DNA from: Marinobacterium sp.
GTDB lineage: Bacteria; Pseudomonadota; Gammaproteobacteria; Pseudomonadales; Balneatricaceae
NCBI GenBank assembly: GCA_025800125.1
Contig: JAOXSF010000149.1
Span: 40,812 to 104,811, forward strand
Reading direction: 5' to 3'
DNA: 64,000 nucleotides
Every line of letters starts with the position of its first letter. The first letter of the stretch is position 1. A program made the position numbers and the translations under genes. Shown here piece after piece: positions 35,552 through 44,270 of the stretch. The notes under the pieces were generated by a model, which had not been told where the DNA came from, did not search any database, and saw nothing but the letters and a program-made list of their open reading frames with translations.

Positions 35552-36943
35552 ATGTCTAATGCAACGATGAAAAAGTGGCTCTGCGTTATTTGCGGGCTGA
35601 TCTACGATGAAGCTAAAGGCTGGCCGTCCGATGGTATTGCGCCTGGCACCCGCTGGGAAGATGTGCCGCAGGACTGGGTCTGCCCGGACTGTTTTGTGGG
35701 TAAGTCTGACTTTCAGATGCTCGACGTAACTGAACAGCCCGTCGCAGAAGCGGTGGCGGCAGAAATTGCCAAAGAAGACCCGATAGTGATTATCGGCACC
35801 GGTTATGCCGGTTACCGACTGGCGGAAGCAATCCGCCAGCGCAAGCCAGAACAGCCGATGGTGCTGTTTACCACGGACGATGGCGCGGACTACTCCAAGC
35901 CGGGCCTGTCCAATGCGCTGGCCCGTGGTAAAGAGGCCGATGGCCTGATCACCGAAACGGCACTGGAGATTGAGCAGCGTCTGAACATTCGCATCTATGC
36001 CCGTTGCCGGGTACAACGTATTGATACCGACGCCCGTCTGCTGACCACCGATTTTGGTAGCCAGCGCTATACCCGGCTGGTATTTGCTACCGGTGCGGCC
36101 CCCATCCGCCTGCCATTTGAAGGTGCAGGTGCGGACGATGTGCTCAGCGTTAACGACCTGGAAGACTACCGCCTGTTCCGCCAGCGTCTGCAACCGGGCC
36201 AGCATGTCACCCTGATTGGCAACGGCCTGATCGGCTGTGAATTTGCCAATGATCTGGCCGCTGCGGGCCACCCGGTTACCGTGGTTGGCCTGACCGGCTG
36301 GGCGATGGACCGCCTGCTACCACAACAGATTGGCGAACAGTTGCAGGCAGCCCTGTCACAGCTGGGCGTACAGTGGCAGCTGAATAACACCGTGCAGCGT
36401 ATTGAACGCCAGGCTGAAGGCTATCGACTGACGCTGGCGGACGGCACTGAACTGCAAACCTCGCTGGTGCTGTCGGCGGTGGGCCTGAAACCCCGTACCG
36501 AACTGGCAGAGCAGGCTGGTATCAACTGCAACCGTGGCATCGTGATTAACGGTGGCCTGCGCACCAGCGCCGCTAACGTCTATGCACTGGGTGACTGTGC
36601 CGAGATTAACGGCCAGTTGCTGCCTTATATAGCACCAATCAACTTCGGCATTGCCGCACTGGCTGACTGTCTGCTGGGTCGCCCGACCATGGCTCAGTAC
36701 CCGCTGATGCCGGTAATGGTAAAAACCCCGGTACTGCCACTGACGTTATTAACAGCCGCCCCCGATGTCGAAGGGCGCTGGGTTGTGGATAACATAGATG
36801 GCGGCCTGCGCGGTCTGTTTGTGGATAACCAGGATCAGATTCGCGGTTTTGCACTGGCCGGAGACTGTACCGCCGAGCGTCAACGCTGGCTGGATGCCAT
36901 CAGCCAGAATCAGCTTTATTCGATGCTGGAGGTCAGCGCCTGA
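35552..36943 (+). CDS. Rubredoxin fused to FAD/NAD-dependent reductase
   Basis: 463 residues. Residues 1-58 are a rubredoxin with iron ligands C11-x2-C14 and C44-x2-C47 and the conserved [20 protein letters not shown] loop. From about 77 on it is a pyridine-nucleotide-disulfide-type flavoprotein, with FAD motif IGTGYAG, NAD motif [12 protein letters not shown] and [10 protein letters not shown] near 350. It should pass electrons from NAD(P)H through FAD to the rubredoxin domain and then to the Rieske oxygenase; this pairing is inferred from the gene order. Known Rieske reductases more often use a plant-type ferredoxin domain. Confidence 0.9.
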   Translation: MSNATMKKWLCVICGLIYDEAKGWPSDGIAPGTRWEDVPQDWVCPDCFVGKSDFQMLDVTEQPVAEAVAAEIAKEDPIVIIGTGYAGYRLAEAIRQRKPEQPMVLFTTDDGADYSKPGLSNALARGKEADGLITETALEIEQRLNIRIYARCRVQRIDTDARLLTTDFGSQRYTRLVFATGAAPIRLPFEGAGADDVLSVNDLEDYRLFRQRLQPGQHVTLIGNGLIGCEFANDLAAAGHPVTVVGLTGWAMDRLLPQQIGEQLQAALSQLGVQWQLNNTVQRIERQAEGYRLTLADGTELQTSLVLSAVGLKPRTELAEQAGINCNRGIVINGGLRTSAANVYALGDCAEINGQLLPYIAPINFGIAALADCLLGRPTMAQYPLMPVMVKTPVLPLTLLTAAPDVEGRWVVDNIDGGLRGLFVDNQDQIRGFALAGDCTAERQRWLDAISQNQLYSMLEVSA

Positions 36944-37153
36944 GCCACCGGCATCACCATACCCGTTAGCGCCTCGTGTTTATAACGCTGTTTATGGTCT
37001 GGCCTGTCTGAACGTCGTCAGCAGGCCAAGCGATGGTCTGTTGTCAGCACGGTTTCGGGCCTGTACCCCTGCAGGCCCGCTTTTTCCTTCTTTACCGCTG
37101 TCACTGCAATTGCGTGGTGATGTTTCTTTATGTTGTCTGATCTGGAGCCTGAG

Positions 37154-37510
37154 ATGTCAGCAGCCCGTGTAATCCGTTTTGATGAACTTGAATTCAGCCA
37201 CCGTGGCGGCCCACCAGGTCATGCCGAAGTCGCCCGTGCCGTCGGCACCGATATAAGCAACAGCATGGCAGCCGGTTTCGCCCGTTTCGATGGCTGCCAG
37301 ATCAGCTGGACATTACTGTACGATGAAGTGGTTGTAGTACTGGAAGGCGTATTCCGGGTACGCACCCCAGTCGGTGTACTGGAAGGTAAAAAAGGTGATG
37401 TGCTCTGGCTACCGGACGGCACCGAACTGCAATATGAAGGCGATCAGGCGCTGATCTTCTACGCTGTACAGCCTGGCAACTGGAAAGAACTGCACGGGAT
37501 TGAGTCCTGA
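37154..37510 (+). CDS. EutQ-like cupin protein
   Basis: 118 residues from ATG 37154 behind a TGGAG site. Single cupin barrel, with strands FARFDGCQISWTLLYDEVVV, LEGVFRVRTPVGVLEGKKGD and VLWLPDGTELQYEG, resembling the C-terminal domain of EutQ. Usual cupin metal histidines are mostly missing, so an enzymatic role is doubtful; a sensing or acetate-kinase-like role known for EutQ is also unsure. Last gene of the Rieske cluster, 210 bp after the reductase. Confidence 0.72.
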   Translation: MSAARVIRFDELEFSHRGGPPGHAEVARAVGTDISNSMAAGFARFDGCQISWTLLYDEVVVVLEGVFRVRTPVGVLEGKKGDVLWLPDGTELQYEGDQALIFYAVQPGNWKELHGIES

Positions 37511-37538
37511 AGCGCAACTGACCACATCATGCTGTACA

Positions 37539-37558
37539 AGCGCCCTGTACAGGGCGCT
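37539..37558. terminator. 20-bp perfect palindrome between convergent genes
   Basis: AGCGCCCTGTACAGGGCGCT, lying between the cupin and the minus-strand diguanylate cyclase. It could stop transcription from both sides, although no clear T run follows; a protein-binding site is the alternative. Confidence 0.45.
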
Positions 37559-37590
37559 GTGCCTGCTTTGTGTTACAGCACAAGACGCTT

Positions 37591-39234
37591 TCACAGGGCA
37601 AGCGCTTCCTCCACAGCCACTTCACTGATCCGGGTACAGTTACGTCCGGCCCGCTTGGCACTGTACAGGGCTTCATCTGTCGCCTTGAACCAGTCTTCAG
37701 TGCGCTGTAGCGCGACGTAGCTCGCCACACCGATACTGACAGTAATGGCCCGGTTATCACTGCCAGGAATGACCACTGCACTCTGCACCCGTTCACGCAG
37801 CCCTTCTGCAACCCGATAACCATCGTCCAGCGCTGTCCCCGGCAGCAGAATACAGAACTCTTCACCACCGTACCGGCCAACAATGTCATAGCCACGGCAG
37901 TTATCACGCATCAGTTTACCCAGTGCTGTCAGCACCTGGTCTCCAGCCAGATGACCCCAGCAGTCATTCACTTTTTTGAAGTGGTCAACATCCACCATCA
38001 GCAGGGTTAACGGGCTGGACTCACGGCTACAGCGATTCACTTCCTGCGCCAGCCGTTCCATAAAGTAGCCACGTCGATAGACACCGGTCAGCATATCTTT
38101 ATGGGCGACGATCTCCAGCTCGGTATTAAGTTGCTGAATTTCACGGGTACGGCAGATCACTGCCGTTTCCAGACGCAGTAACGCAAGGTGGATACCGAAA
38201 TAGAGTGCCAGTTCAATCAGCACAAAACCGACCACAGCATAGAAGATATTGCTCCAGGTCTGCTGGTGCAGGTTATCCAGCATAGCGCTGGCCGAATGCC
38301 AGATCAGCACCCGGCCCACCGGTTTAGTGTGCTGGTCTCGCCAACCAATGTAGTCAGATAAACCAAAGGTAGTAACAGCAACCGGGCCCTGATCTGTGTC
38401 CAGTAACAATGTCCGGCCAGCGGCGGGCTGCTCACTCCATTTGCGATCTGGACGCGCTGCCATCACAGCATTGAGCTCTGATGAAGAGGTCGCTTCGACA
38501 AAGCAGCCACAGGGGAAGCGCAAAGGCTGTTCCGGCCGTCGCCAGGTCGCCGCATCAACACGGGCTTCATCCAGCAGCACGGCCACCTCACTGCCCAGTG
38601 CTTCACGCAGCGAGCCAATCAGCGTACGGAAAGACGTTCCAACCTCCACCACGCCCACCTGGCGGTGCTCGCCGGTGGTGTTATAGACCGGCACAATGCC
38701 ACGCAAACCGGCATAGACCCGCCCCAGTTCAAACCCCTGACGGGGCTGACCATCACGGTTAACATCTACCACCATATGGCGCAGGTTATCCATGTTGTCG
38801 CCAAACTTTTCCGGCTTATGCACCCGCAAAAAACTGGTCGACCCTGGCCCCAGATGAAAGTGCAGCTGTCGAACCTGATACTCTGCGGTCATTTTCTGCC
38901 AGCCCGGGGACACCTGGTTATACAACCGCTCGCGAATCAGACTGGCCTGAGGGCCACCCGCTCCGCTACCTTCCCGGTTTACCGCCCACTGTGCTGCCGC
39001 CATCTGTCGCTGTACTTCCGGTGTCCCGGCCATAAAGGTGGCCAGCTGCGACATATTGTTCAGCGTCATGGAGAGCGCAACATGAAAGGATTTCTGCAAC
39101 TGTCGACCCTCTGCAGCCAGGGTACTTTCCAGTGTCCGTCGATCACTGAGGTAGTTAAGGGTGACAAACAGTGCATCTGCCAACAGTAACATCAGTGAGA
39201 TAATCACAAAAAAGCGTTTGTGATCTGTTTTCAT
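37591..39234 (-). CDS. Membrane diguanylate cyclase with periplasmic sensor
   Basis: 547 residues. TM1 at about 8-28 (FFVIISLMLLLADALFVTL), a periplasmic sensor region of about 290 residues of double-Cache/CHASE-like size, TM2 at about 330-352 (IFYAVVGFVLIELALYFGI), then a GGDEF domain. The active site is GGEEF, and an RxxD inhibitory site (RGYD) lies five residues before it, so it should make cyclic di-GMP and be product-inhibited. The sensor input is unknown. No EAL domain. Minus strand, convergent with the cupin gene. Confidence 0.9.
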   Translation of the reverse strand: MKTDHKRFFVIISLMLLLADALFVTLNYLSDRRTLESTLAAEGRQLQKSFHVALSMTLNNMSQLATFMAGTPEVQRQMAAAQWAVNREGSGAGGPQASLIRERLYNQVSPGWQKMTAEYQVRQLHFHLGPGSTSFLRVHKPEKFGDNMDNLRHMVVDVNRDGQPRQGFELGRVYAGLRGIVPVYNTTGEHRQVGVVEVGTSFRTLIGSLREALGSEVAVLLDEARVDAATWRRPEQPLRFPCGCFVEATSSSELNAVMAARPDRKWSEQPAAGRTLLLDTDQGPVAVTTFGLSDYIGWRDQHTKPVGRVLIWHSASAMLDNLHQQTWSNIFYAVVGFVLIELALYFGIHLALLRLETAVICRTREIQQLNTELEIVAHKDMLTGVYRRGYFMERLAQEVNRCSRESSPLTLLMVDVDHFKKVNDCWGHLAGDQVLTALGKLMRDNCRGYDIVGRYGGEEFCILLPGTALDDGYRVAEGLRERVQSAVVIPGSDNRAITVSIGVASYVALQRTEDWFKATDEALYSAKRAGRNCTRISEVAVEEALAL

Positions 39235-39393
39235 CCGGTTTTTTTCAGCCTGCTAATTCAGCATATGTACAGAGAGAAACGCTTATCTGATCATGACGTG
39301 ATACACAAAAGGATAAGCGGTATCTCCTGATGGTATATGAAAAGCGGTAGCCACCGTGGATGATGTCGGTCAGCCGCCCGGCCGAAAAACAGA

Positions 39394-39420
39394 CGGGGAA
39401 GCTGTCAGCCAGCTTCCCCG
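39394..39420 (-). terminator. Terminator of the Ldh-family gene
   Basis: CGGGGAAGCTG (39394-39404) and CAGCTTCCCCG (39410-39420) form an 11-bp stem; on the minus strand it is followed by TCTGTTTTT. Confidence 0.8.
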
Positions 39421-39457
39421 TCCCTTAAAACAGAAGCCCCGCTTCGGGAGCTTTGCT

Positions 39458-39550
39458 TTACTCTGTAACAAAAGCTTACCCGGTAACAAAAGCTCTACTC
39501 GGTAATAAAAGCTCTACTCAGCAATAAAAGCCCTACTCGGCAATAAAAGC
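39458..39550 (-). repeat. Five-copy tandem repeat of the Ldh gene end
   Basis: Five units of 18-19 bp (39458, 39476, 39494, 39513, 39532). On the minus strand the consensus is GCTTTTATTGCCGAGTAG, which is AFIAE-stop, the true end of the Ldh-family gene (unit 39532-39550). Copies decay with distance from the gene; each keeps an in-frame-like stop (TAG or TAA). Confidence 0.92.
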
Positions 39551-40543
39551 TTTTACCTTTGCCAGCAGTTCATCGCTGATGTCGATGTCATTCACATCAT
39601 TCTGAGCACGGTTGCTCAGACGACGCTGGCCTGGCAGGCGTGCCTCTGGCTGTTCGCTGATGGATGCCACCAGATCACTGATGCGTTCAGCAAAGGCTTC
39701 ACCAGAGAAGGTTTGCGGGTCAATCGCAAAGAAGAACTGACCGGTTTTTGGTGGGCCACCCGCCGTACCTGAGAACGGGCTGGCCTGAGTACCCAGCGTT
39801 GCTCCAGACAGCGCCGCAGCCAGCACTTCAACCACCAGACCCACACCAAAGCCTTTGTAACCACCGCTAGGCGCCATGCTGCCTTTGAGTGCCACATCCG
39901 GGTCAGTGGTCGGGTTGCCATCAGCATCCAGTGCCCAGCCTTCAGGGATCGCCTTGCCGCTGCGGGCGTGCATCATGATTTCACTTTTCGCCACCACACT
40001 GGCGGACTGGTCCAGTACAAAGGCAACGCCGCCTTTACCGTCCGGTGTTGCCAGTGAGAACGGGTTCGTACCAACCACCGGTTTCTTGCCACCAACCGGT
40101 GCGATAGATGCAGGTGCGTTGGTGAAGCCCAGTGCAACCAGGCCCTGTTCTGCCAGCCGTTCCGTGTGGTAACCCAACACGCCACAGTTATAGGAGTTAC
40201 GGATCGCCAGACCCGCACAGCCATTCTCTTTCGCCAGGGCGATCAGCTTGTCAAAACCTGCATCAATGGCCGGGTGTGCAAAGCCACTGCCCGCATCCAC
40301 GACAACCGCAGCGGCAGACGGTGTACTCACCTGCGGCACCGCTTCACCAATAACCTTGCCACAACGTACATGTTCACAGTAGTTCGGCACATACACCAGG
40401 CCATGGCTGCGAATACCATCACGTTCAGCGGCAGCGACCGCTTTTGCCAGCGAGCGGGCACCGGTTTCAGACGTACCGGCACCCACCAGCGCCTGGAAAC
40501 TCAATTCTTCAATCTGGGCAAGACTCAGAGCCTGGGTTGTCAT
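39533..40543 (-). CDS. Ldh-family (malate/L-lactate/piperideine-carboxylate) oxidoreductase
   Basis: 336 residues of the Ldh_2 NAD(P)-dependent family. Marks: AERDGIRSHGLVYVPNY (SHG), NSYNCGVLGYHTERLAEQG, TNAPASIAPVGGKKPVVGTNP and GYKGFGVGLVVEVLAAALSGA. Members reduce 2-oxo acids or cyclic imino acids (e.g. delta1-piperideine-2-carboxylate reductase). Start ATG with an AGGAGATAACC site. Divergent from a LysR gene; the shared promoter region has a 14-bp repeat array. Its 3' end is multiplied in the downstream repeat. Confidence 0.87.
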   Translation of the reverse strand: MTTQALSLAQIEELSFQALVGAGTSETGARSLAKAVAAAERDGIRSHGLVYVPNYCEHVRCGKVIGEAVPQVSTPSAAAVVVDAGSGFAHPAIDAGFDKLIALAKENGCAGLAIRNSYNCGVLGYHTERLAEQGLVALGFTNAPASIAPVGGKKPVVGTNPFSLATPDGKGGVAFVLDQSASVVAKSEIMMHARSGKAIPEGWALDADGNPTTDPDVALKGSMAPSGGYKGFGVGLVVEVLAAALSGATLGTQASPFSGTAGGPPKTGQFFFAIDPQTFSGEAFAERISDLVASISEQPEARLPGQRRLSNRAQNDVNDIDISDELLAKVKAFIAE

Positions 40544-40850
40544 TCTGGGTTATCTCCTTGGTAAACATCACAGTGTGCAGTCTGCACAGTGGCCTGCATG
40601 GGCCGTCCACAGAGCAGCCGTGCACCGCTGTTTCTTAAAGACCGTTTCTTAAAAGCTATTTTTTAAAAGCCATTTCTTAAAAGCTATTTCTTAAAAGCTA
40701 TTTCTTAAAAACCGTTGCTTAAAACGGTTTCTTAAGAGAAATAATCGGTATATAAGAGCGATAGAGCTAACTGTTTTTTTGATGATTATGTTCAGAAAAA
40801 CCTATCGCACTGTTTTGGGGCGTGCTCGCAAAACACAGATGGAAATAACA
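40544..40850. other. Divergent promoter region, Ldh and LysR genes
   Basis: 307 bp, dominated by an eight-copy 14-bp repeat (40628-40738). The rest is AT-rich near 40740-40790 and may hold the LysR promoter. No other gene; an in-frame extension of the LysR gene to 40779 has no ribosome site. Confidence 0.6.
40628..40738. repeat. Eight-copy 14-bp repeat array in a divergent promoter
   Basis: Units of mostly 14 bp, consensus GCTATTTCTTAAAA, with variants at both ends (CTGTTTCTTAAAGA, CGGTTTCTTAAGAG). Two neighbouring units at 40683 and 40697 are identical. The TTCTTAAA core could act as iterated operator or promoter-like sequence. Confidence 0.92.
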
Positions 40851-41774
40851 ATGAGCCTGAAATTACAGCAACTTTATCACTTTGCCCTGGTGGCCCAGGA
40901 GAAGGGCTTTCGCAATGCGGCAAGCCGTGCCAACCGTTCCCAGGCGGCAATCTCCAGCTCCATCCGCGAGCTGGAAAACAGCCTTGGTCAGGCGCTGTTT
41001 GAACATGGTAATAAAGCCCGTCTGACACCCTTTGGCCGGGCCAGCCTGCCCCGCATTGAAGCATTGCTGCACCAGGCTGAACAGCTGGAAAATGATCTGC
41101 TGGCGCTGGCCCGTGGTGAAAACGGCCGTATTCGTATCGCCTCCATTCCCTCTGTTGCCAGCCGCCTGCTACCTGCTGTACTGGCTGAATTTTCTGCCCA
41201 TTACCCGGATGTTGAAGTAGAACTGGAAGATGATACCGCCGAACGGGTGGAAGCCCGGCTACGTCAGGGGGACGTTGATATTGCGCTGGGGCATCAGGTA
41301 GAACAGTGTAGCGAACTGTCATTCAAACCGCTGTGTTGCGACCCGATTGGCATTGTCTGCTGCCAGCTGCACCCGCTGGCCAGGCTGGGCCGCCCACTGC
41401 ACTGGCGTGACCTCGCCCGGCATAACCTGATCTACAACGGTACGGTGCGGCTATTAGGTAACACTCCACTCCATGAGCTGATGCAGAATGCCCGCTACCG
41501 GGTGTCCAATATGATGTCACTGTATTCAATGCTGGAGCATGGCATCGGCGTTACCACCCTGCCCCGGCTAGCAACCTCAGCCGCCCACCCGGCGCTGGTC
41601 TGGTTGCCGCTGAAAAGCCCGAAGCTGGAGCGTACCATCGGCATCCAGCAACGGGCAGACCGCACTCTGTCACCACCGGCACAGACATTTTATGCTCTGT
41701 GCTGTGAACAGCTGGGACAGGAAGGCTTTGATCATCGGTCTCGCCCCGGCGTCACCCCGAAGCGCTCACGGTAG
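40851..41774 (+). CDS. LysR-family transcriptional regulator
   Basis: 307 residues from the ATG at 40851 (MSLKLQQLYHFALVAQ). The HTH is NAASRANRSQAAISSSIREL; the effector domain has RIASIPSVASRLLPAVLAEF and HGIGVTTLPRLATS. Most similar in style to CynR/GltC-like members. Divergent from the Ldh gene, so that gene is the likely target. Its last 43 bp overlap the AraC gene on the other strand. Confidence 0.88.
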   Translation: MSLKLQQLYHFALVAQEKGFRNAASRANRSQAAISSSIRELENSLGQALFEHGNKARLTPFGRASLPRIEALLHQAEQLENDLLALARGENGRIRIASIPSVASRLLPAVLAEFSAHYPDVEVELEDDTAERVEARLRQGDVDIALGHQVEQCSELSFKPLCCDPIGIVCCQLHPLARLGRPLHWRDLARHNLIYNGTVRLLGNTPLHELMQNARYRVSNMMSLYSMLEHGIGVTTLPRLATSAAHPALVWLPLKSPKLERTIGIQQRADRTLSPPAQTFYALCCEQLGQEGFDHRSRPGVTPKRSR

Positions 41775-42562
41775 ATACGGCAGAAATGCGGCAACGAGCC
41801 AAAACCGCAGGCCAGGGCTGCCTCGGTGACACTGGCCCGCTGGCTGCGCAGCAGGCGACGGGCGGATTGCAACCGGATACGGGTGTAGTAGCGGGCCGGA
41901 GTTTCATCAAAATAGCGGCGGAACAGCCGCTCCAGCTGACGTACCGACAGGCAGGTGCGAGCCGCCAGTTCGCGGTTATCCAGCGGCAGTTCCAGATTCT
42001 CTCGCATCAGCGCCAGTGCGCGATGAATGCGGCTATCGCCAATCTGTAATGTCAGGCCCTTATTGCATTGCGCCAGCAATACCTCGCCTTCGCCTGGGCT
42101 TAGCCCGGCCAGCAACAGCGCCGACATCAGATCGTCGGTACTGATCAGCGCCTGCGTATCTGTCGATGGCAGCAGATCATCCATCTGATAACCCTGGCCG
42201 GTAAACAATGCAGCCGGTGTTGCTGCCAGCCGTTCAGGCAATGGCTCTGGTATACCAGAAGACAGCTTGAGTGACTGCTCAGAATTCTGCGTTTGCAACC
42301 CGCTCAGTACCACCAGCATATCCACCCCGGTCAGCTGGCTGGTATCACGCAATGCCGTCAGCACCATACCATTGTCCGCCACTACCGGCGTTGCCTGTGC
42401 CGAGCAGAGCAACCATACGAAACGCTCCTCTCCTGCTGCTTCATTCGCCGCCTGCAACCAGTCCACAATCGCCATCAGCTCTGCCATCGGGAAGCGGGGC
42501 TGTAATACAACAGCCAGCGTACAGCCACCGGTTACCGGCAGGTTCTGTGCGGATATTGCCAT
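41732..42562 (-). CDS. AraC/GlxA-family regulator with DJ-1/PfpI-like domain
   Basis: 276 residues from an ATG with a GAGGAGG site. Residues about 10-160 resemble the class I glutamine-amidotransferase-like (DJ-1/PfpI) domain of GlxA regulators: TLAVVLQPRFPMAELMAIVD and EERFVWLLCSAQATPVVADN. Residues about 180-270 are an AraC HTH pair: RELAARTCLSVRQLERLFRR and EAALACGFGSLPHFCRIYRE. Several GlxA-type regulators control quaternary-amine catabolism. Divergent from the PF06684 operon, with the GGTATACC operator between. Its 3' end overlaps the LysR gene by 43 bp tail-to-tail. Confidence 0.87.
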   Translation of the reverse strand: MAISAQNLPVTGGCTLAVVLQPRFPMAELMAIVDWLQAANEAAGEERFVWLLCSAQATPVVADNGMVLTALRDTSQLTGVDMLVVLSGLQTQNSEQSLKLSSGIPEPLPERLAATPAALFTGQGYQMDDLLPSTDTQALISTDDLMSALLLAGLSPGEGEVLLAQCNKGLTLQIGDSRIHRALALMRENLELPLDNRELAARTCLSVRQLERLFRRYFDETPARYYTRIRLQSARRLLRSQRASVTEAALACGFGSLPHFCRIYRERFGVTPGRDR

Positions 42563-42667
42563 CGGGTTCTGACCTCCTCGTAATGCCACTGTGCAACCTG
42601 ATTTCAGGTGATGCACAACGCGGGCTATGGACAATGATTGCATCAGGATATTACGATGCACTATATT

Positions 42668-42679
42668 ATGGTATACCAT
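42668..42679. promoter_or_regulatory. Palindromic operator ATGGTATACCAT, copy 2
   Basis: Perfect 12-bp palindrome between the AraC gene (start 42562) and the PF06684 gene (start 42813). Likely operator for the catabolic operon and its GntR regulator encoded at 48415. Flanks TATT/ATAT extend the dyad weakly. Confidence 0.8.
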
Positions 42680-42812
42680 ATTACAACAGACTGACGCATA
42701 GCGAGCCGATAGCAGCACTGCACACCTGTCAGCAGGCCTCATTCTGTTTCTGTTCGTTTTGCCGCTGTTCGCTTGCGGGCAGCCCGTTTTAAAAAAGAAG
42801 AAGGAAATACCA

Positions 42813-43412
42813 ATGAGCTTTGAAATCCGCAAAATCGTAACAACTATCGAAGAAACCCATATCGAAGGCGGCAAGGCAGCTGACAAGCCTGTCACCATGG
42901 TGGGCGTTGCAGCGGTTATCAAAAACCCGTGGCATGGCCGTGGTTTTGTTGAAGACCTGAGCCCGGAGATCAAAGCCAGCTGTTCTGATCTGGGCGCGCT
43001 GATCGTGGAATACATTGGCAAGTACATCGGCGGCACCGACAAGATCGAAGCCTACGGTAAAGCAGCCGTCGTCGGCGCAGAGGGCGAGATCGAACACGCC
43101 TCCGCTGTGGTTCACACCCTGCGCTTCGGTAACCACTACCGTAATGCTGTGAACGCCCAGAGCTACCTGGCATTCACCAACAAGCGTGGCGGCCCAGGCA
43201 CCTCCATTCAGATTCCGATGATGCACAAGGATGACGAAGGTTTCCGTTCTCACTACATCACGCTGGAGATGGCGATTGAAGATGCCCCTGCTGCTGATGA
43301 ATTGGTGATCTGCCTGGGCGCATCCGACGGTGGCCGCGTTCACCCACGTATCGGTAACCGTTACGAAGATCTGAAAGCACTGGCGGAAGAAGCTGAAGCT
43401 GCTAAAAACTGA
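42813..43412 (+). CDS. PF06684 amino acid synthesis family protein
   Basis: 199 residues, ATG behind AAGAAGGAAA. It matches what I know of the amino acid synthesis family (PF06684, DUF1185): FEIRKIVTTIEETHIEGGKA at the start, PWHGRGFVEDLSPEIKASCS, then GKAAVVGAEGEIEHASAVVH, and ASDGGRVHPRIGNRY near the end. Despite the family name the reaction is not established; members often sit in catabolic operons with flavin monooxygenases. First gene of the operon 42813-49754 and just downstream of the GGTATACC operator. A binding, chaperone or hydrolytic role is possible. Confidence 0.8.
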   Translation: MSFEIRKIVTTIEETHIEGGKAADKPVTMVGVAAVIKNPWHGRGFVEDLSPEIKASCSDLGALIVEYIGKYIGGTDKIEAYGKAAVVGAEGEIEHASAVVHTLRFGNHYRNAVNAQSYLAFTNKRGGPGTSIQIPMMHKDDEGFRSHYITLEMAIEDAPAADELVICLGASDGGRVHPRIGNRYEDLKALAEEAEAAKN

Positions 43413-43427
43413 TCCCGGAGTCTGACC

Positions 43428-44270
43428 ATGACGTTCAATAACCACTCAAAGACCCCTGCTGGCACCAGTTATCTGGTACAGGGCAACGGGGCACCGGTGG
43501 TGCTGATCCATGGCGTAGGGCTGGATAAGTCGATGTGGGGGGGGCAGCTGGTCGGGCTGTCCCCTGACTATCAGATTATCGCTTACGACATGCTCGGCCA
43601 TGGCGACAGCGCAGCACCGACAGACGACGCCTGTCTGAAAGACTACGCCACCCAGCTCAAGGAACTGCTCGATCACCTGCAACTGGACAAAGTGCTGGTA
43701 CTGGGCTTTTCAATGGGCGGGCTGGTGGCCCGCGCTTTCGCCCTGCACTACCCGCAATACCTGAACGGGCTGGTAATTCTGAACAGCGTATTCAACCGCA
43801 GTGAAGCCCAGCGCAGCGGGGTAATGGCCCGCACGCTGGAAGTGGCAAAAAAAGGCCCGGCAGCTAATGTTGAAACGGCACTCAAACGCTGGTTCAGCGA
43901 AGAGTACGCCGCCTCCAGCCCGGCACAGATCAACGCCGTACGCGACACCGTGCTGGGTAACGACCACCACGGCTACCTGAAAACCTACCAGCTGTTCGCC
44001 AGTGAAGATAACTACATGGCAGACCGGCTGGCAGACATCCAGGTGCCGACACTGGTGATGACCGGTGAGCTGGACCCGGGCTCCACACCGGAGATGGCCC
44101 GCGCCATGGCGGCACGGATTCCGGGCGCGGAGGCAGTGGTGATCGAGGATGAGCGCCATATGATGCCGATGGAGTCACCCAAGCGGGTCAACGAGCCATT
44201 GCTGACCTTTCTGGCATCGGTTTACGGCCAGCCAGCCACCAGCGAACCATCTACCGAGGAGGCCCCCTGA
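43428..44270 (+). CDS. Alpha/beta hydrolase
   Basis: 280 residues. The oxyanion region VVLIHGVGLDKSMWG, the nucleophile elbow GFSMGGLVA (serine about 91), the acid in VMTGELDPGS and the histidine in EDERHMMPMESP complete a catalytic triad. In known pyridine-type pathways a hydrolase of this family splits an N-formyl- or N-acetyl-amino-methylene succinate to give succinate semialdehyde; that role here is inferred from the neighbouring genes. Starts 15 bp after the PF06684 stop and overlaps the next start by 1 bp (TGATG). Confidence 0.9.
   Translation: MTFNNHSKTPAGTSYLVQGNGAPVVLIHGVGLDKSMWGGQLVGLSPDYQIIAYDMLGHGDSAAPTDDACLKDYATQLKELLDHLQLDKVLVLGFSMGGLVARAFALHYPQYLNGLVILNSVFNRSEAQRSGVMARTLEVAKKGPAANVETALKRWFSEEYAASSPAQINAVRDTVLGNDHHGYLKTYQLFASEDNYMADRLADIQVPTLVMTGELDPGSTPEMARAMAARIPGAEAVVIEDERHMMPMESPKRVNEPLLTFLASVYGQPATSEPSTEEAP

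Noticed and set aside
39458..39550. CRISPR-like array
   Set aside because: Units are contiguous without spacers and derive from the end of the Ldh gene; no cas genes.
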